64,000 nt of DNA from CAILHX01 sp964511385 (GCA_964511385.1 CAZEFE010000012.1:1-64000), one strand, 5' to 3'; positions 1-8,224 are shown, numbered from the stretch's first letter. Numbers and translations are program-made. Notes: a model not told the origin generated them from the letters alone.

Positions 1-54
1 CGTGAGGGCGGCCGTACCGTCGGCGCCGGTGTTGTGGCCAAGGTTATCGAGTAA
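1..54 (+). CDS. tuf: Elongation factor Tu, C-terminal end (partial)
   Basis: The first 17 codons before a TAA stop read REGGRTVGAGVVAKVIE, the highly conserved C-terminus of EF-Tu, the GTPase that delivers aminoacyl-tRNA to the ribosome. The rest of the gene lies to the left of the window. Its position just before rpsJ matches the str-S10 junction of many proteobacteria, where tuf closes the str operon. Confidence 0.93.
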   Translation, partial: REGGRTVGAGVVAKVIE

Positions 55-124
55 TTGGTAAATCACAGGGCAGGCCTATGGCCTGCCCTTTTGTTCTTTA
101 TATTTCACGCTCTTTGGAAAAATC

Positions 125-433
125 ATGCAAAGTCAAAAAATCCGCATTCGCCTGAAGGCTTTCGATTATCGTCTTATCGATCAGTCCGCGCAGGAAATCG
201 TCGAAACCGCAAAGCGTACTGGCGCTGTAGTCAAGGGCCCGGTTCCTCTGCCCACCCGTATCGAGCGCTTTGACCTGCTGCGCTCACCGCACGTCAACAA
301 AACGTCGCGCGACCAGTTTGAAATTCGTACCCACTTGCGTTTGATGGACATCGTGGATCCTACGGATAAAACAGTGGATGCATTGATGAAGCTGGATTTA
401 CCGGCTGGTGTTGATGTGGAAATCAAGCTGTAA
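125..433 (+). CDS. rpsJ: 30S ribosomal protein S10
   Basis: This 102-residue protein has the full S10 sequence (KIRIRLKAFDYRLID near the start, HVNKTSRDQFEIRTH in the middle), the usual length. S10 sits in the 30S head and also joins NusB in transcription antitermination. It is the first gene of the S10 cluster, 70 bp after tuf. A 117-bp gap with a promoter-like sequence separates it from rplC. Confidence 0.98.
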   Translation: MQSQKIRIRLKAFDYRLIDQSAQEIVETAKRTGAVVKGPVPLPTRIERFDLLRSPHVNKTSRDQFEIRTHLRLMDIVDPTDKTVDALMKLDLPAGVDVEIKL

Positions 434-455
434 GTAATCTGTTGTAGGTAATTAG

Positions 456-489
456 TTGTATTTTTGATAGTCGCGAGATATAATCTCGC
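456..489 (+). promoter_or_regulatory. Promoter-like site before rplC
   Basis: TTGTAT at 456-461 and a perfect TATAAT at 479-484 are separated by 17 bp. The -10 box lies inside an inverted repeat, GCGAGA (473-478) and TCTCGC (484-489) around TATAA. This could be an internal promoter that boosts rplC onward. Promoter activity is inferred from sequence only. Confidence 0.5.
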
Positions 490-550
490 CCTTTCGCAAA
501 CAGGCCGGTCAATCGAAACCGGCTCTTTGAATTTTAATAAGGAAACGACC

Positions 551-1198
551 ATGAGCTTAGGGCTTGTAGGTCGCAAGGTGGGTATGACCCGCGTGTTTAC
601 CGATGATGGCAGCAGCATCCCGGTGACCGTGCTGGAAGTTACGCCCAACCGTGTGACTCAGATCAAAACTCAAGACAGTGATGGCTATTCTGCCGTTCAG
701 GTCACGTTTGGTGAGCGCCGCGCGAGCCGCGTTACCAAGGCGCTGGCCGGGCATTTCGCGAAGGCTGGGGTAACCGCCGGCCGAGGCGTCCATGAATTCC
801 CTGCAAATGCTGACGAGATGGCTAATTTGGCTGCGGGTGGCGAGTTGACCGTGTCGGCTTTTCAGCCCGGTCAGATCGTGGATGTCACTGGTACCACTAT
901 TGGTAAAGGGTACGCCGGTGTAATCAAGCGTCACCACTTTAGTTCCAACCGTGCTTCTCACGGTAACTCCAAATCGCACAACGTTCCTGGTTCCATCGGT
1001 ATGGCGCAGGATCCTGGCCGCGTGTTCCCGGGTAAGCGTATGACCGGTCACCTGGGTGACGTCAAGCGCACGGTGCAGAATCTCGAAGTCGTGCGTGTTG
1101 ATGTCGAGCGCAATCTGTTGCTGATCAAGGGTGCGGTTCCTGGCTCCAAGGGCGGCGACGTGGTAGTGCGCCCGGCTGTCAAGAAGGCGGGTGCATGA
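551..1198 (+). CDS. rplC: 50S ribosomal protein L3
   Basis: The 215-residue product starts MSLGLVGRKVGMTRVF, the standard L3 N-terminus, and contains the loop HGNSKSHNVPGSIG that reaches the peptidyl transferase centre. The start is the ATG at 551, after GGAAACG. An in-frame extension to 464 crosses the upstream promoter-like site and is not L3-like. The stop overlaps the rplD start. Confidence 0.97.
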   Translation: MSLGLVGRKVGMTRVFTDDGSSIPVTVLEVTPNRVTQIKTQDSDGYSAVQVTFGERRASRVTKALAGHFAKAGVTAGRGVHEFPANADEMANLAAGGELTVSAFQPGQIVDVTGTTIGKGYAGVIKRHHFSSNRASHGNSKSHNVPGSIGMAQDPGRVFPGKRMTGHLGDVKRTVQNLEVVRVDVERNLLLIKGAVPGSKGGDVVVRPAVKKAGA

Positions 1199-1824
1199 TG
1201 GAACTTAAATTAATTGACAAGAATGGCAAGGTTGCCAAGGGTGGCGTTGAGGTTTCTGACGTAACGTTTGGCCGCGAATTCAATGAGGCGCTGGTACACC
1301 AGGTGGTGGTGGCCTATATGGCTAATGCCCGTACCGGCACTCGCAAGCAAAAAGACCGGGAAGAGGTTCGCCACAGTACCAAGAAGCCTTTTAACCAAAA
1401 GGGTACCGGTCGTGCGCGTGGCGGTATGACTTCCAGCCCGATTTGGCGTGGGGGTGGTCGTACGTTCCCGAATACGCCTGATGAAAACTTCAGCCATAAA
1501 CTGAACAAGAAGATGTATCGCGCCGGGATGCAATCCATCCTGTCTGAGTTGGTGCGTCAGGATCGTTTGTCCGTGGTGGAAGATTTCTCGGTAGATGCCC
1601 CCAAGACCAAGTTGGTTGCCGACAAGATCAAGGCGCTGGGAATTTCTGAGGGCGTGCTGGTAGTGACTGATGGGTTTGATGAAAACCTTTATCTGTCGGC
1701 GCGTAATCTGCCGCATGTGCTGGTGGTAGAAGCACAGCACGCGGATCCTGTCAGCCTGGTTCGCTTTCCTCGCGTGATTGCAACCAAGGGTGCGGTCAAG
1801 AAGCTTGAGGAGATACTGGCATGA
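1195..1824 (+). CDS. rplD: 50S ribosomal protein L4
   Basis: L4 of about 209 residues, with the conserved tunnel-lining loop region (GTGRARGGMTSSPIWRGGG). In E. coli, L4 also represses its own operon. Two adjacent ATG codons (1195 and 1198) both fit; the first overlaps the rplC stop, so translation is probably coupled. The gene overlaps rplW by four bases. Confidence 0.97.
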   Translation: MMELKLIDKNGKVAKGGVEVSDVTFGREFNEALVHQVVVAYMANARTGTRKQKDREEVRHSTKKPFNQKGTGRARGGMTSSPIWRGGGRTFPNTPDENFSHKLNKKMYRAGMQSILSELVRQDRLSVVEDFSVDAPKTKLVADKIKALGISEGVLVVTDGFDENLYLSARNLPHVLVVEAQHADPVSLVRFPRVIATKGAVKKLEEILA

Positions 1825-2132
1825 GTGTGACATTGATAAGTCAGGAGCGTTTGCTCCAGGTCATCTTGGCTCCGCAAATTACCGAAAAGGCAACTCGCCT
1901 GGGTGATAAGGATCAGCAAATTGCATTCAAGGTGCGTACCGATGCAACCAAGCCTGAAATCAAGGCGGCTGTTGAATTGTTGTTCAAGGTTGAGGTGGAT
2001 GGTGTGAGCGTGATTAACGTCAAGGGTAAAACCAAGCGTTTTGGCCGCGCCATCGGACGTCGTCAGGACTGGAAGAAGGCTTATGTGAGCCTGAAGCCTG
2101 GTCAGGAAATTAACTTCGCGGCTGGCGAATAA
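1821..2132 (+). CDS. rplW: 50S ribosomal protein L23
   Basis: This 103-residue protein has the L23 features VILAPQITEKATRL near the start and VNVKGKTKRFG-like residues in the extended loop. L23 lies at the polypeptide exit and is the docking site for trigger factor and SRP. It overlaps rplD by an ATGA junction and is followed 10 bp later by rplB. Confidence 0.97.
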   Translation: MSVTLISQERLLQVILAPQITEKATRLGDKDQQIAFKVRTDATKPEIKAAVELLFKVEVDGVSVINVKGKTKRFGRAIGRRQDWKKAYVSLKPGQEINFAAGE

Positions 2133-2142
2133 GGAGAGAAAT

Positions 2143-2976
2143 ATGGCACTGATTAAAGTCAAGCCGACTTCCCCCGGTCGTCGCGCTGTGATCAAGGTAG
2201 TAAATCCTGATCTGTACAAGGGCAAGCCGCATGCGCCTCTGCTGGAAAAGCAGAGCAAAAAGGCTGGCCGCAACAATAACGGCCACATTACGATTCGCCA
2301 CCAAGGTGGTGGTCATAAGCAGCACTATCGTATTGTGGACTTCCGTCGCAACAAGGATGGCATTCCTGCCAAGGTTGAGCGTCTGGAATATGATCCGAAC
2401 CGTAGCGCGCACCTGGCGTTGCTGTGCTATGCCGACGGTGAGCGTCGTTACATCATCGCTCCGCGCGGTGTGGCGGCTGGTGCTCAGCTGGTTTCCGGCT
2501 CGGACGCTCCGATCAAGGTGGGTAATGCATTGCCATTGCGCAATATCCCGGTTGGTAGCACGGTGCATTGTGTCGAGTTGATGCCTGGCAAGGGTGCTCA
2601 GTTGGCGCGTTCTGCTGGTACTTCCATCCAGTTGCTGGCTCGGGAAGGTAGCTACGCTCAATTGCGTTTGCGCTCTGGCGAAGTCCGCAGGGTGCATGTT
2701 GATTGCAAGGCGACGCTTGGCGAAGTGGGTAACGAAGAGCATTCGCTGCGTTCCATTGGTAAGGCTGGCGCGATGCGCTGGCGTGGTGTTCGTCCTACCG
2801 TTCGCGGTGTGGTGATGAACCCGGTGGATCACCCGCACGGTGGTGGTGAGGGCAGAACCGCGGCTGGTATGAACCCGGTCAGCCCATGGGGTACGCCAAC
2901 CAAGGGTTATCGTACGCGTAACAACAAACGGACGGACAACATGCGCGTTAGCCGTCGTCCATCTGGTAAGAGGTAA
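2143..2976 (+). CDS. rplB: 50S ribosomal protein L2
   Basis: The 277-residue protein is full-length L2. It includes GVVMNPVDHPHGGGEG near residue 225, containing the histidine needed for peptidyl transferase activity, and the basic tail ending PSGKR. L2 holds the subunits together around 23S rRNA domain IV. The start is the ATG 5 bp after GGAGAGA. Confidence 0.98.
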   Translation: MALIKVKPTSPGRRAVIKVVNPDLYKGKPHAPLLEKQSKKAGRNNNGHITIRHQGGGHKQHYRIVDFRRNKDGIPAKVERLEYDPNRSAHLALLCYADGERRYIIAPRGVAAGAQLVSGSDAPIKVGNALPLRNIPVGSTVHCVELMPGKGAQLARSAGTSIQLLAREGSYAQLRLRSGEVRRVHVDCKATLGEVGNEEHSLRSIGKAGAMRWRGVRPTVRGVVMNPVDHPHGGGEGRTAAGMNPVSPWGTPTKGYRTRNNKRTDNMRVSRRPSGKR

Positions 2977-2981
2977 TCAAC

Positions 2982-3257
2982 ATGGCACGTTCAGTTAAAA
3001 AGGGCCCTTTTGTAGATGCTCACCTGATCAAAAAGGTAGAGGCTGCAGGCGCAGCTAAGGATCGCCGTCCGATCAAGACCTGGTCTCGCCGTTCCACGGT
3101 GCTGCCGGACTTTATTGGTTTGACTATCGCGGTACATAACGGCAAGCAGCATGTGCCGGTGCTGATTTCTGAAAACATGGTTGGCCACAAATTGGGCGAA
3201 TTCGCCCTGACCCGTACGTTCAAGGGTCACGCCGCCGACAAGAAGGCTAAGAAGTAG
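2982..3257 (+). CDS. rpsS: 30S ribosomal protein S19
   Basis: This 91-residue protein starts MARSVKKGPFVDAHL, the standard S19 sequence, and contains FIGLTIAVHNGKQHVPV and the GHKLGEFALTRTF segment. S19 forms a complex with S13 in the 30S head, near the A-site tRNA. It begins 5 bp after the rplB stop. Confidence 0.98.
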   Translation: MARSVKKGPFVDAHLIKKVEAAGAAKDRRPIKTWSRRSTVLPDFIGLTIAVHNGKQHVPVLISENMVGHKLGEFALTRTFKGHAADKKAKK

Positions 3258-3267
3258 GAGCATGGCA

Positions 3268-3597
3268 ATGAATGTATCCGCAGTGTTAAAGGGTGTGCAT
3301 CTGTCTCCGCAAAAGGCTAGGTTGGTTGCTGACTTGGTGCGTGGAAAGAAGGTTGATCAGGCGCTGAATATCCTGACGTTCTCTCCAAAAAAAGGAGCTG
3401 ACATCATCAAGCGCGTGGTTGAGTCCGCGATCGCCAATGCCGAGCACAATGAAGGTGCTGACATTGATGAGTTGAAGGTTGCCACGATCTATGTGGACAA
3501 GGGTGCTGTGCTGAAGCGCATTCGTGCTCGTGCCAAGGGTCGTGCCGGTCGCATTACCAAGCCGACTTGCCACATTACTGTAATAGTTGGGAACTAA
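3268..3597 (+). CDS. rplV: 50S ribosomal protein L22
   Basis: L22, 109 residues from this start, has HLSPQKARLVADLVRGK and the beta-hairpin region KRIRARAKGRAGRI that lines the exit tunnel and is affected in macrolide resistance. An upstream in-frame ATG at 3262 lies only one base from the GGAG. The ATG at 3268 has a normal 7-base spacing, so it is preferred. Confidence 0.95.
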   Translation: MNVSAVLKGVHLSPQKARLVADLVRGKKVDQALNILTFSPKKGADIIKRVVESAIANAEHNEGADIDELKVATIYVDKGAVLKRIRARAKGRAGRITKPTCHITVIVGN

Positions 3598-3600
3598 GAC

Positions 3601-4314
3601 ATGGGACAGAAAATACATCCAATTGGGTTCCGTCTGGCTGTTCAGAAAAACTGGACTTCTCGCTGGTATGCCAATAGCAAAAATTTCCCTGCAATGCTGC
3701 AGGGCGACATCAAGGTGCGTGAATTTCTGAAGAAGAAGTTGGCACATGCGGCGGTTAGCAAGATCGTGATTGAGCGTCCTGCCAAGAACGCCAAAATCAC
3801 CATTTACAGTGCTCGTCCAGGGATTGTGATTGGTAAGAAGGGTGAAGACATTGAAACCCTGCGTTCCGCGCTGCAGCGCATGATGGGTGTGCCTGTGCAC
3901 CTCAACATCGAAGAAGTTCGCAAGCCGGAAATTGATGCCACGCTGATTGCTGAAAATATTGCGCAGCAGTTGGAAAAGCGCGTGATGTTCCGTCGTGCCA
4001 TGAAACGCGCAATGCAGAACGCAATGCGTCTTGGTGCGCAAGGCATCAAGATCATGAGCGCGGGTCGTCTGAATGGTATCGAAATCGCGCGTACGGAATG
4101 GTATCGCGAAGGCCGTGTGCCATTGCATACTCTGCGTGCTGACATCGATTACGGTGTTGCCGAGGCGTCGACCACCTACGGGATTATTGGTATCAAGGTC
4201 TGGGTGTTCAAGGGTGAGGTGTTGGGTAAGGGTGAGCAAGTTGCTGCGCCTGCTGCCGCTGAGCCAGAGAAAAAGACAAGGAAGCCGGGAGTAAAAAATG
4301 CTGCAGCCAGCTAG
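3601..4314 (+). CDS. rpsC: 30S ribosomal protein S3
   Basis: The 237-residue protein has the S3 N-terminus MGQKIHPIGFRLA, a KH domain with GIVIGKKGEDIE (about residues 76-87), and a lysine- and alanine-rich C-terminal tail. S3 lies at the mRNA entry site and contributes to ribosomal helicase activity. It overlaps the next gene, rplP, by 17 bp. Confidence 0.98.
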   Translation: MGQKIHPIGFRLAVQKNWTSRWYANSKNFPAMLQGDIKVREFLKKKLAHAAVSKIVIERPAKNAKITIYSARPGIVIGKKGEDIETLRSALQRMMGVPVHLNIEEVRKPEIDATLIAENIAQQLEKRVMFRRAMKRAMQNAMRLGAQGIKIMSAGRLNGIEIARTEWYREGRVPLHTLRADIDYGVAEASTTYGIIGIKVWVFKGEVLGKGEQVAAPAAAEPEKKTRKPGVKNAAAS

Positions 4315-4714
4315 ACAGAAATTCCGCAAACAGCAAAAGGGCCGTAACAAAGGCGTTGCTACTACCGGGAATAAGGTAAGTTTTGGTGAGTTCGGCCTGA
4401 AGGCAATTGGCCGTGGCCGTATCACTGCGCGCCAGATTGAAGCCGCTCGTCGTGTGATGACGCGTCACATCAAGCGCGGTGGTCGCGTCTGGATCCGTAT
4501 TTTCCCGGACAAGCCTATTTCCAGTAAGCCTGCTGAAGTGCGTATGGGTAACGGTAAGGGTAGTCCTGAATACTTCGTGGCTGAAATTCAGCCAGGCAAG
4601 ATGTTGTATGAAATGGACGGGGTGAGTGAAGAGCTGGCGCGCGAGGCATTCAAGCTTGCGGCCGCCAAACTGCCAATTGCGACGGTGTTTACCACCCGTC
4701 ATCTTGGGAGCTAA
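4298..4714 (+). CDS. rplP: 50S ribosomal protein L16
   Basis: This 138-residue protein starts MLQPARQKFRKQQKGRN, the usual L16 start, and has the conserved RGGRVWIRIFPDKP segment. L16 organises the A-site region of the 50S subunit. Translation probably begins within the rpsC end, because the start lies 17 bp inside that gene, suggesting coupling. Confidence 0.98.
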   Translation: MLQPARQKFRKQQKGRNKGVATTGNKVSFGEFGLKAIGRGRITARQIEAARRVMTRHIKRGGRVWIRIFPDKPISSKPAEVRMGNGKGSPEYFVAEIQPGKMLYEMDGVSEELAREAFKLAAAKLPIATVFTTRHLGS

Positions 4715-4716
4715 AC

Positions 4717-4911
4717 ATGAAGGCTGCTGAATTAAGAGCAAAATCTGTAGGGGACCTGAAGAACGAGTTGGTTGAGTTGTTGCGCGCGCAGTTTTCTCTG
4801 CGCATGCAAGTCGCCACCCAGCAACTTTCCAAGGTTGATCAAATCGGCAAGGTACGGCGAGATATTGCTCGTGTGCGTACGGTTCTGGCTGAAAAAGCCG
4901 GTCAAGCATAA
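4717..4911 (+). CDS. rpmC: 50S ribosomal protein L29
   Basis: A 64-residue coiled protein starting MKAAELRAKSVGDL and containing LRMQVATQQLSK, which matches L29. L29 lies beside L23 at the tunnel exit. The start follows a GGGAG ribosome binding site 7 bases upstream, and the stop overlaps an alternative, less likely ATG of rpsQ. Confidence 0.96.
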   Translation: MKAAELRAKSVGDLKNELVELLRAQFSLRMQVATQQLSKVDQIGKVRRDIARVRTVLAEKAGQA

Positions 4912-4922
4912 TGGGAGTCAAT

Positions 4923-5198
4923 ATGGCTGAAACCAAGCAAGCTGAGAAGGTTGTCCGTAGCGTAACTGGCCGTGTGGTCAGCGACAAAATGGACAAGACC
5001 GTAACCGTGTTGGTTGAGCGTAGCGTTAAGCATCCGCTCTACGGCAAGGTGATGCGTCGTTCCAACAAATTTCACGCGCACGATGAAAATAATGAGTGCA
5101 ATGAAGGCGATCTGGTTGTTATCGAAGAGAGTCGCCCGCTGTCCCGCACCAAGACCTGGCGCGTGACCAAGGTTGTTGAGAAGGCGCAAGTCGTTTAA
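4923..5198 (+). CDS. rpsQ: 30S ribosomal protein S17
   Basis: From the ATG at 4923 the product is 91 residues, beginning MAETKQAEKVV, with the S17 core GRVVSDKMDKTVTVLVER and the KHPLYGKVM segment. The GGGAG at 4914-4918 fits this start. The ATG at 4911 overlaps the ribosome binding site and the rpmC stop, so it was rejected. This is the last gene of the S10 block before the spc promoter. Confidence 0.96.
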   Translation: MAETKQAEKVVRSVTGRVVSDKMDKTVTVLVERSVKHPLYGKVMRRSNKFHAHDENNECNEGDLVVIEESRPLSRTKTWRVTKVVEKAQVV

Positions 5199-5203
5199 TT
5201 TTC

Positions 5204-5232
5204 TTGACCGTAACGGCGGCGAACGTTATAAT
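5204..5232 (+). promoter_or_regulatory. spc operon promoter
   Basis: TTGACC at 5204-5209 and a perfect TATAAT at 5227-5232 are 17 bp apart, in the only long gap of the cluster and directly before rplN. E. coli has its spc promoter at the same place. The near-consensus match makes this the strongest promoter call in the window. Confidence 0.85.
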
Positions 5233-5245
5233 CGCTGTCTTTGTT

Positions 5246-5309
5246 GGAGCCCATGGCTGGCTCCCCAATACTGACCGCATCGGCTGCGTGCGCAACCCGC
5301 AGTCAGCCG
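5246..5309 (+). promoter_or_regulatory. Structured 5' leader of the spc transcript
   Basis: Downstream of the promoter, two hairpins precede rplN. One has arms GGAGCC (5246-5251) and GGCTCC (5259-5264); the other has CGGCTG (5281-5286) and CAGCCG (5304-5309). They may act in translational or transcriptional control of the operon, but no ligand or protein can be assigned from sequence. Confidence 0.4.
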
Positions 5310-5339
5310 AGTTTTAACGGATTAAGTTGGAGAAATTTC

Positions 5340-5708
5340 ATGATACAGATGCAATCCCGTTTGGAGGTTGCCGATAATACCGGTGCGCGCGAAGTTCAGT
5401 GCATCAAGGTGTTGGGCGGCTCGAAGCGTCGCTATGCAGGCATTGGCGATGTGATCAAGGTCAGCATTAAAGATGCTGCTCCGCGCGGCCGTGTGAAAAA
5501 GGGTGACGTTTATAGCGCTGTTGTGGTGCGCACCACTAAGGGTGTGCGCCGTCCGGACGGCTCTCTAGTCAAGTTTGATACCAATGCGGCCGTGCTGCTG
5601 AACAATAAATTGGAGCCGATCGGCACCCGTATTTTTGGGCCGGTGACGCGCGAGCTGCGCGGCGAGCGCTTCATGAAGATTGTTTCGCTGGCGCCTGAAG
5701 TGCTGTAA
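5340..5708 (+). CDS. rplN: 50S ribosomal protein L14
   Basis: The ATG at 5340 gives the canonical 122-residue L14, starting MIQMQSRLEVADNTGARE, with TTKGVRRPDGSLVKFD in the middle. It follows TTGGAGAAATTTC, a good ribosome binding site. An in-frame extension back to 5241 passes through the leader hairpin and is not L14. L14 forms intersubunit bridges and binds L19. Confidence 0.98.
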   Translation: MIQMQSRLEVADNTGAREVQCIKVLGGSKRRYAGIGDVIKVSIKDAAPRGRVKKGDVYSAVVVRTTKGVRRPDGSLVKFDTNAAVLLNNKLEPIGTRIFGPVTRELRGERFMKIVSLAPEVL

Positions 5709-5717
5709 GGAATAGAC

Positions 5718-6035
5718 ATGAGCAAAATTCGCAGAGGTGACGAGGTGATCGTCACGACAGGCAGGGATAAGGGTAAGCGCGGTGCGGTGTTGTCTGTGCT
5801 TGATACCGGTCGTCTGGTGGTTGAGGGTATCAACAAGGTGAAGCGTCATACGCGTCCTAACCCAATGAAGGGTGTTGCGGGCGGCGTTCTTGAGAAAGAA
5901 GTGTCGATTCATATATCCAACGTTGCGCTGTTTAATCGTGCAACCCAAAAGGCAGATCGCGTTGGCTTCAAGGTGCTGGAGGATGGGCGCAAGGTGCGCG
6001 TGTTCAAGTCCAGCGGCGAAGTTGTTGATGCGTAA
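5718..6035 (+). CDS. rplX: 50S ribosomal protein L24
   Basis: This 105-residue protein has the KOW-type motif RGDEVIVTTGRDKGKRG near its start, followed by VVEGINKVKRHTRPNP, which identifies L24. L24 starts assembly of the 50S subunit by binding the 5' domain of 23S rRNA. It lies 9 bp after rplN. Confidence 0.97.
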   Translation: MSKIRRGDEVIVTTGRDKGKRGAVLSVLDTGRLVVEGINKVKRHTRPNPMKGVAGGVLEKEVSIHISNVALFNRATQKADRVGFKVLEDGRKVRVFKSSGEVVDA

Positions 6036-6045
6036 GGGATGAGCC

Positions 6046-6585
6046 ATGGCTAGACTTAAACAGTTTTATAAGGACACCGTTGTCAATAAGCTCACCGAGC
6101 AGTTTGGCTACAAGTCTGTAATGGAAGTGCCGCGCATTGAAAAGATCGTGCTCAATATGGGCGTGGGCGAGGCGGTGGCGGATAAGAAGGTGATGGAACA
6201 TGCGGTTGGTGACATGCAGAAGATTGCAGGTCAGAAGCCGGTTGTGACGCTTTCTCGTAAATCTATTGCTGGCTTCAAGATTCGTGACAACTATCCGGTG
6301 GGCTGCAAGGTGACTTTGCGTCAGGAGCGTATGTATGAGTTCCTGGATCGCCTGGTGACGGTTGCTATTCCTCGTATTCGTGACTTCCGCGGTATCTCGG
6401 GCAAGTCATTTGATGGTCGTGGCAATTACAATATGGGGATCAAAGAGCAGATCATTTTCCCTGAAATTGATTACGACAAGGTGGATGCTCTGCGTGGCAT
6501 GAACATCACGATTACAACTACCGCGAAAACGGATGATGAGGCACGCGCTCTGCTTGCCGCCTTCAGTTTTCCGTTCAGGAGTTAA
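6046..6585 (+). CDS. rplE: 50S ribosomal protein L5
   Basis: This 179-residue protein carries LNMGVGEAVADKK and GCKVTLRQERMYEFLDRL, which are L5 features, and ends ALLAAFSFPFRS. L5 brings 5S rRNA into the 50S subunit and contacts the P-site tRNA. It is followed within 5 bp by rpsN. Confidence 0.98.
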   Translation: MARLKQFYKDTVVNKLTEQFGYKSVMEVPRIEKIVLNMGVGEAVADKKVMEHAVGDMQKIAGQKPVVTLSRKSIAGFKIRDNYPVGCKVTLRQERMYEFLDRLVTVAIPRIRDFRGISGKSFDGRGNYNMGIKEQIIFPEIDYDKVDALRGMNITITTTAKTDDEARALLAAFSFPFRS

Positions 6586-6589
6586 TGCA

Positions 6590-6895
6590 ATGGCTAAGTT
6601 GTGCATGATTGAGCGCGAGCAAAAGCGTCGCGAAACCGTAGCGAAGTATGCGGCTAAGCGTGCGGAGTTGCTTGCTGTAATTAACAACGTTAGTACGAGC
6701 GCTGAGGATCGCTATGCGGCGCGCGCCAAATTGCAGGCTTTGCCTCGCAATGCAAGCCCTGTGCGGTTGCGTAATCGTTGCGCGTTGACGGGCCGTCCTC
6801 GTGGTGTGTTCAGCAAGTTCGGTATTGGTCGTGGCAAGTTGCGTGATCTGATGATGCGCGGCGAAGTGCCTGGTGTTGTTAAAGCAAGCTGGTAA
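6590..6895 (+). CDS. rpsN: 30S ribosomal protein S14 (zinc-independent type)
   Basis: From the ATG at 6590 the product is 101 residues starting MAKLCMIEREQKRRE, and it ends with the conserved GVFSKFGIGRGKLRDLMMRGEVPGV region (read in parts). It lacks the CXXC pairs of the short zinc-binding S14, so it is the long C-minus form. An extension upstream into rplE was rejected. Confidence 0.97.
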   Translation: MAKLCMIEREQKRRETVAKYAAKRAELLAVINNVSTSAEDRYAARAKLQALPRNASPVRLRNRCALTGRPRGVFSKFGIGRGKLRDLMMRGEVPGVVKASW

Positions 6896-6908
6896 CGGAG
6901 GAATCTAA

Positions 6909-7304
6909 ATGAGTATGCATGATCCGATTGCCGATATGCTGACGCGCATCCGCAATGCCCAGATGGTAAACAAGCCGCGCGTTTCGATGCCGGCTTCCAA
7001 GCTCAAGAGCGCAATAGCTGGCGTGCTCAGGGATGAGGGATATATTGAGGATTTTGCTGTTCAGCAAAATGACGGCAAGCCTCAACTGGACATCGGCCTG
7101 AAGTACTATGCCGGTCGTCCGGTGATTGAAAAGATTGAGCGAGTGAGTTCTCCTGGTCTGCGTGTTTATCGCGGATCCGGTGCGATTCCCGTGGTAATGA
7201 ATGGTCTGGGCGTGGCGATTGTTTCCACTTCCCAGGGTGTGATGACAGACCGCAAGGCGCGCGCGGCCGGTATCGGCGGCGAAGTGCTCTGCGTCGTGGC
7301 TTGA
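6909..7304 (+). CDS. rpsH: 30S ribosomal protein S8
   Basis: This 131-residue protein starts MSMHDPIADMLTRIRNAQ and ends with the S8 signature STSQGVMTDRKARAAGIGGE. S8 nucleates the 30S platform and, in E. coli, represses the spc operon. An equivalent S8-binding site was not identified here. The start follows CGGAGGAAT. Confidence 0.98.
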   Translation: MSMHDPIADMLTRIRNAQMVNKPRVSMPASKLKSAIAGVLRDEGYIEDFAVQQNDGKPQLDIGLKYYAGRPVIEKIERVSSPGLRVYRGSGAIPVVMNGLGVAIVSTSQGVMTDRKARAAGIGGEVLCVVA

Positions 7305-7315
7305 TGAGGTGAAAC

Positions 7316-7849
7316 ATGTCACGCGTTGCTAAAAATCCGGTCGTTGTCCCCGCTAAGGTGGATGTGACTATATCTCCAGATTCGATCGCTGTTAGCGGTC
7401 CTCTGGGCAAGCTTACCCAATCGTTGGACGGTGCTGTTAAGGTGGTGCGGGATGGCGATGCCATTACGTTTGCTGCTGCCAATGATGACCAGCATTCCAG
7501 GGCAATGTCGGGCACCGTGCGTGCGCTGGTTGCCAACATGGTTCGCGGTGTTTCTGAAGGCTTTACCCGTAAGCTGACTTTGGTTGGTGTGGGTTATAAG
7601 GCTCAGGCGCAGGGTGCGGTAATTAACCTCGATCTGGGGTTTTCGCATCCGGTAAATCACAAGATGCCCGCGGGCGTGACTGTGGAAACGCCTAGCCAGA
7701 CAGAGATCATCATCAAGGGCGCTGACAAGCAGGTTGTTGGTCAGATTGCCGCCCAGATTCGCGCATATCGCAGTCCTGAGCCTTACAAGGGCAAGGGTGT
7801 TCGTTATGCCGACGAAGTGGTGATCATCAAAGAAACCAAGAAGAAGTAA
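7316..7849 (+). CDS. rplF: 50S ribosomal protein L6
   Basis: The 177-residue protein is typical L6: it starts MSRVAKNPVVVP, has two repeated domains, and ends with PEPYKGKGVRYADEVV, the family signature. L6 lies near the factor-binding site and the sarcin-ricin loop. It begins 11 bp after rpsH. Confidence 0.98.
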   Translation: MSRVAKNPVVVPAKVDVTISPDSIAVSGPLGKLTQSLDGAVKVVRDGDAITFAAANDDQHSRAMSGTVRALVANMVRGVSEGFTRKLTLVGVGYKAQAQGAVINLDLGFSHPVNHKMPAGVTVETPSQTEIIIKGADKQVVGQIAAQIRAYRSPEPYKGKGVRYADEVVIIKETKKK

Positions 7850-7858
7850 GGGTTAACC

Positions 7859-8212
7859 ATGAGTAATGTTGATTCACGTCTGCGTCGTGCGCGCAAAACC
7901 CGCGCCAAAATTGCTGAGCTGAAGGCAACTCGTTTGAGTGTGCACCGTACCAACAGCCATATCTATGCTCAGATTATTGCTGAGACCGGAGACAAGGTGC
8001 TGGCCAGTGCTTCTACGCTCGAGAAAGAGGTTCGCTCTGCAATTAAGCATGGAGGTAATGCAGCAGCGGCAGCTATTGTTGGTAAGCGTATTGCCGAAAA
8101 GGCAAAAGCGGCAGGTATTTCCACGGTAGCGTTTGATCGCTCTGGTTTTAGATATCACGGCCGCGTTAAGGCGTTGGCTGAAGCGGCCCGTGAGAACGGC
8201 CTGACCTTCTAA
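7859..8212 (+). CDS. rplR: 50S ribosomal protein L18
   Basis: This 117-residue protein has RTNSHIYAQIIAETGDKVLASAS and the ending GFRYHGRVKALAEAAREN, which match L18. L18 carries 5S rRNA together with L5 into the central protuberance. It starts 9 bp after rplF. Confidence 0.97.
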   Translation: MSNVDSRLRRARKTRAKIAELKATRLSVHRTNSHIYAQIIAETGDKVLASASTLEKEVRSAIKHGGNAAAAAIVGKRIAEKAKAAGISTVAFDRSGFRYHGRVKALAEAARENGLTF

Positions 8213-8224
8213 TAGACGAGGTTA

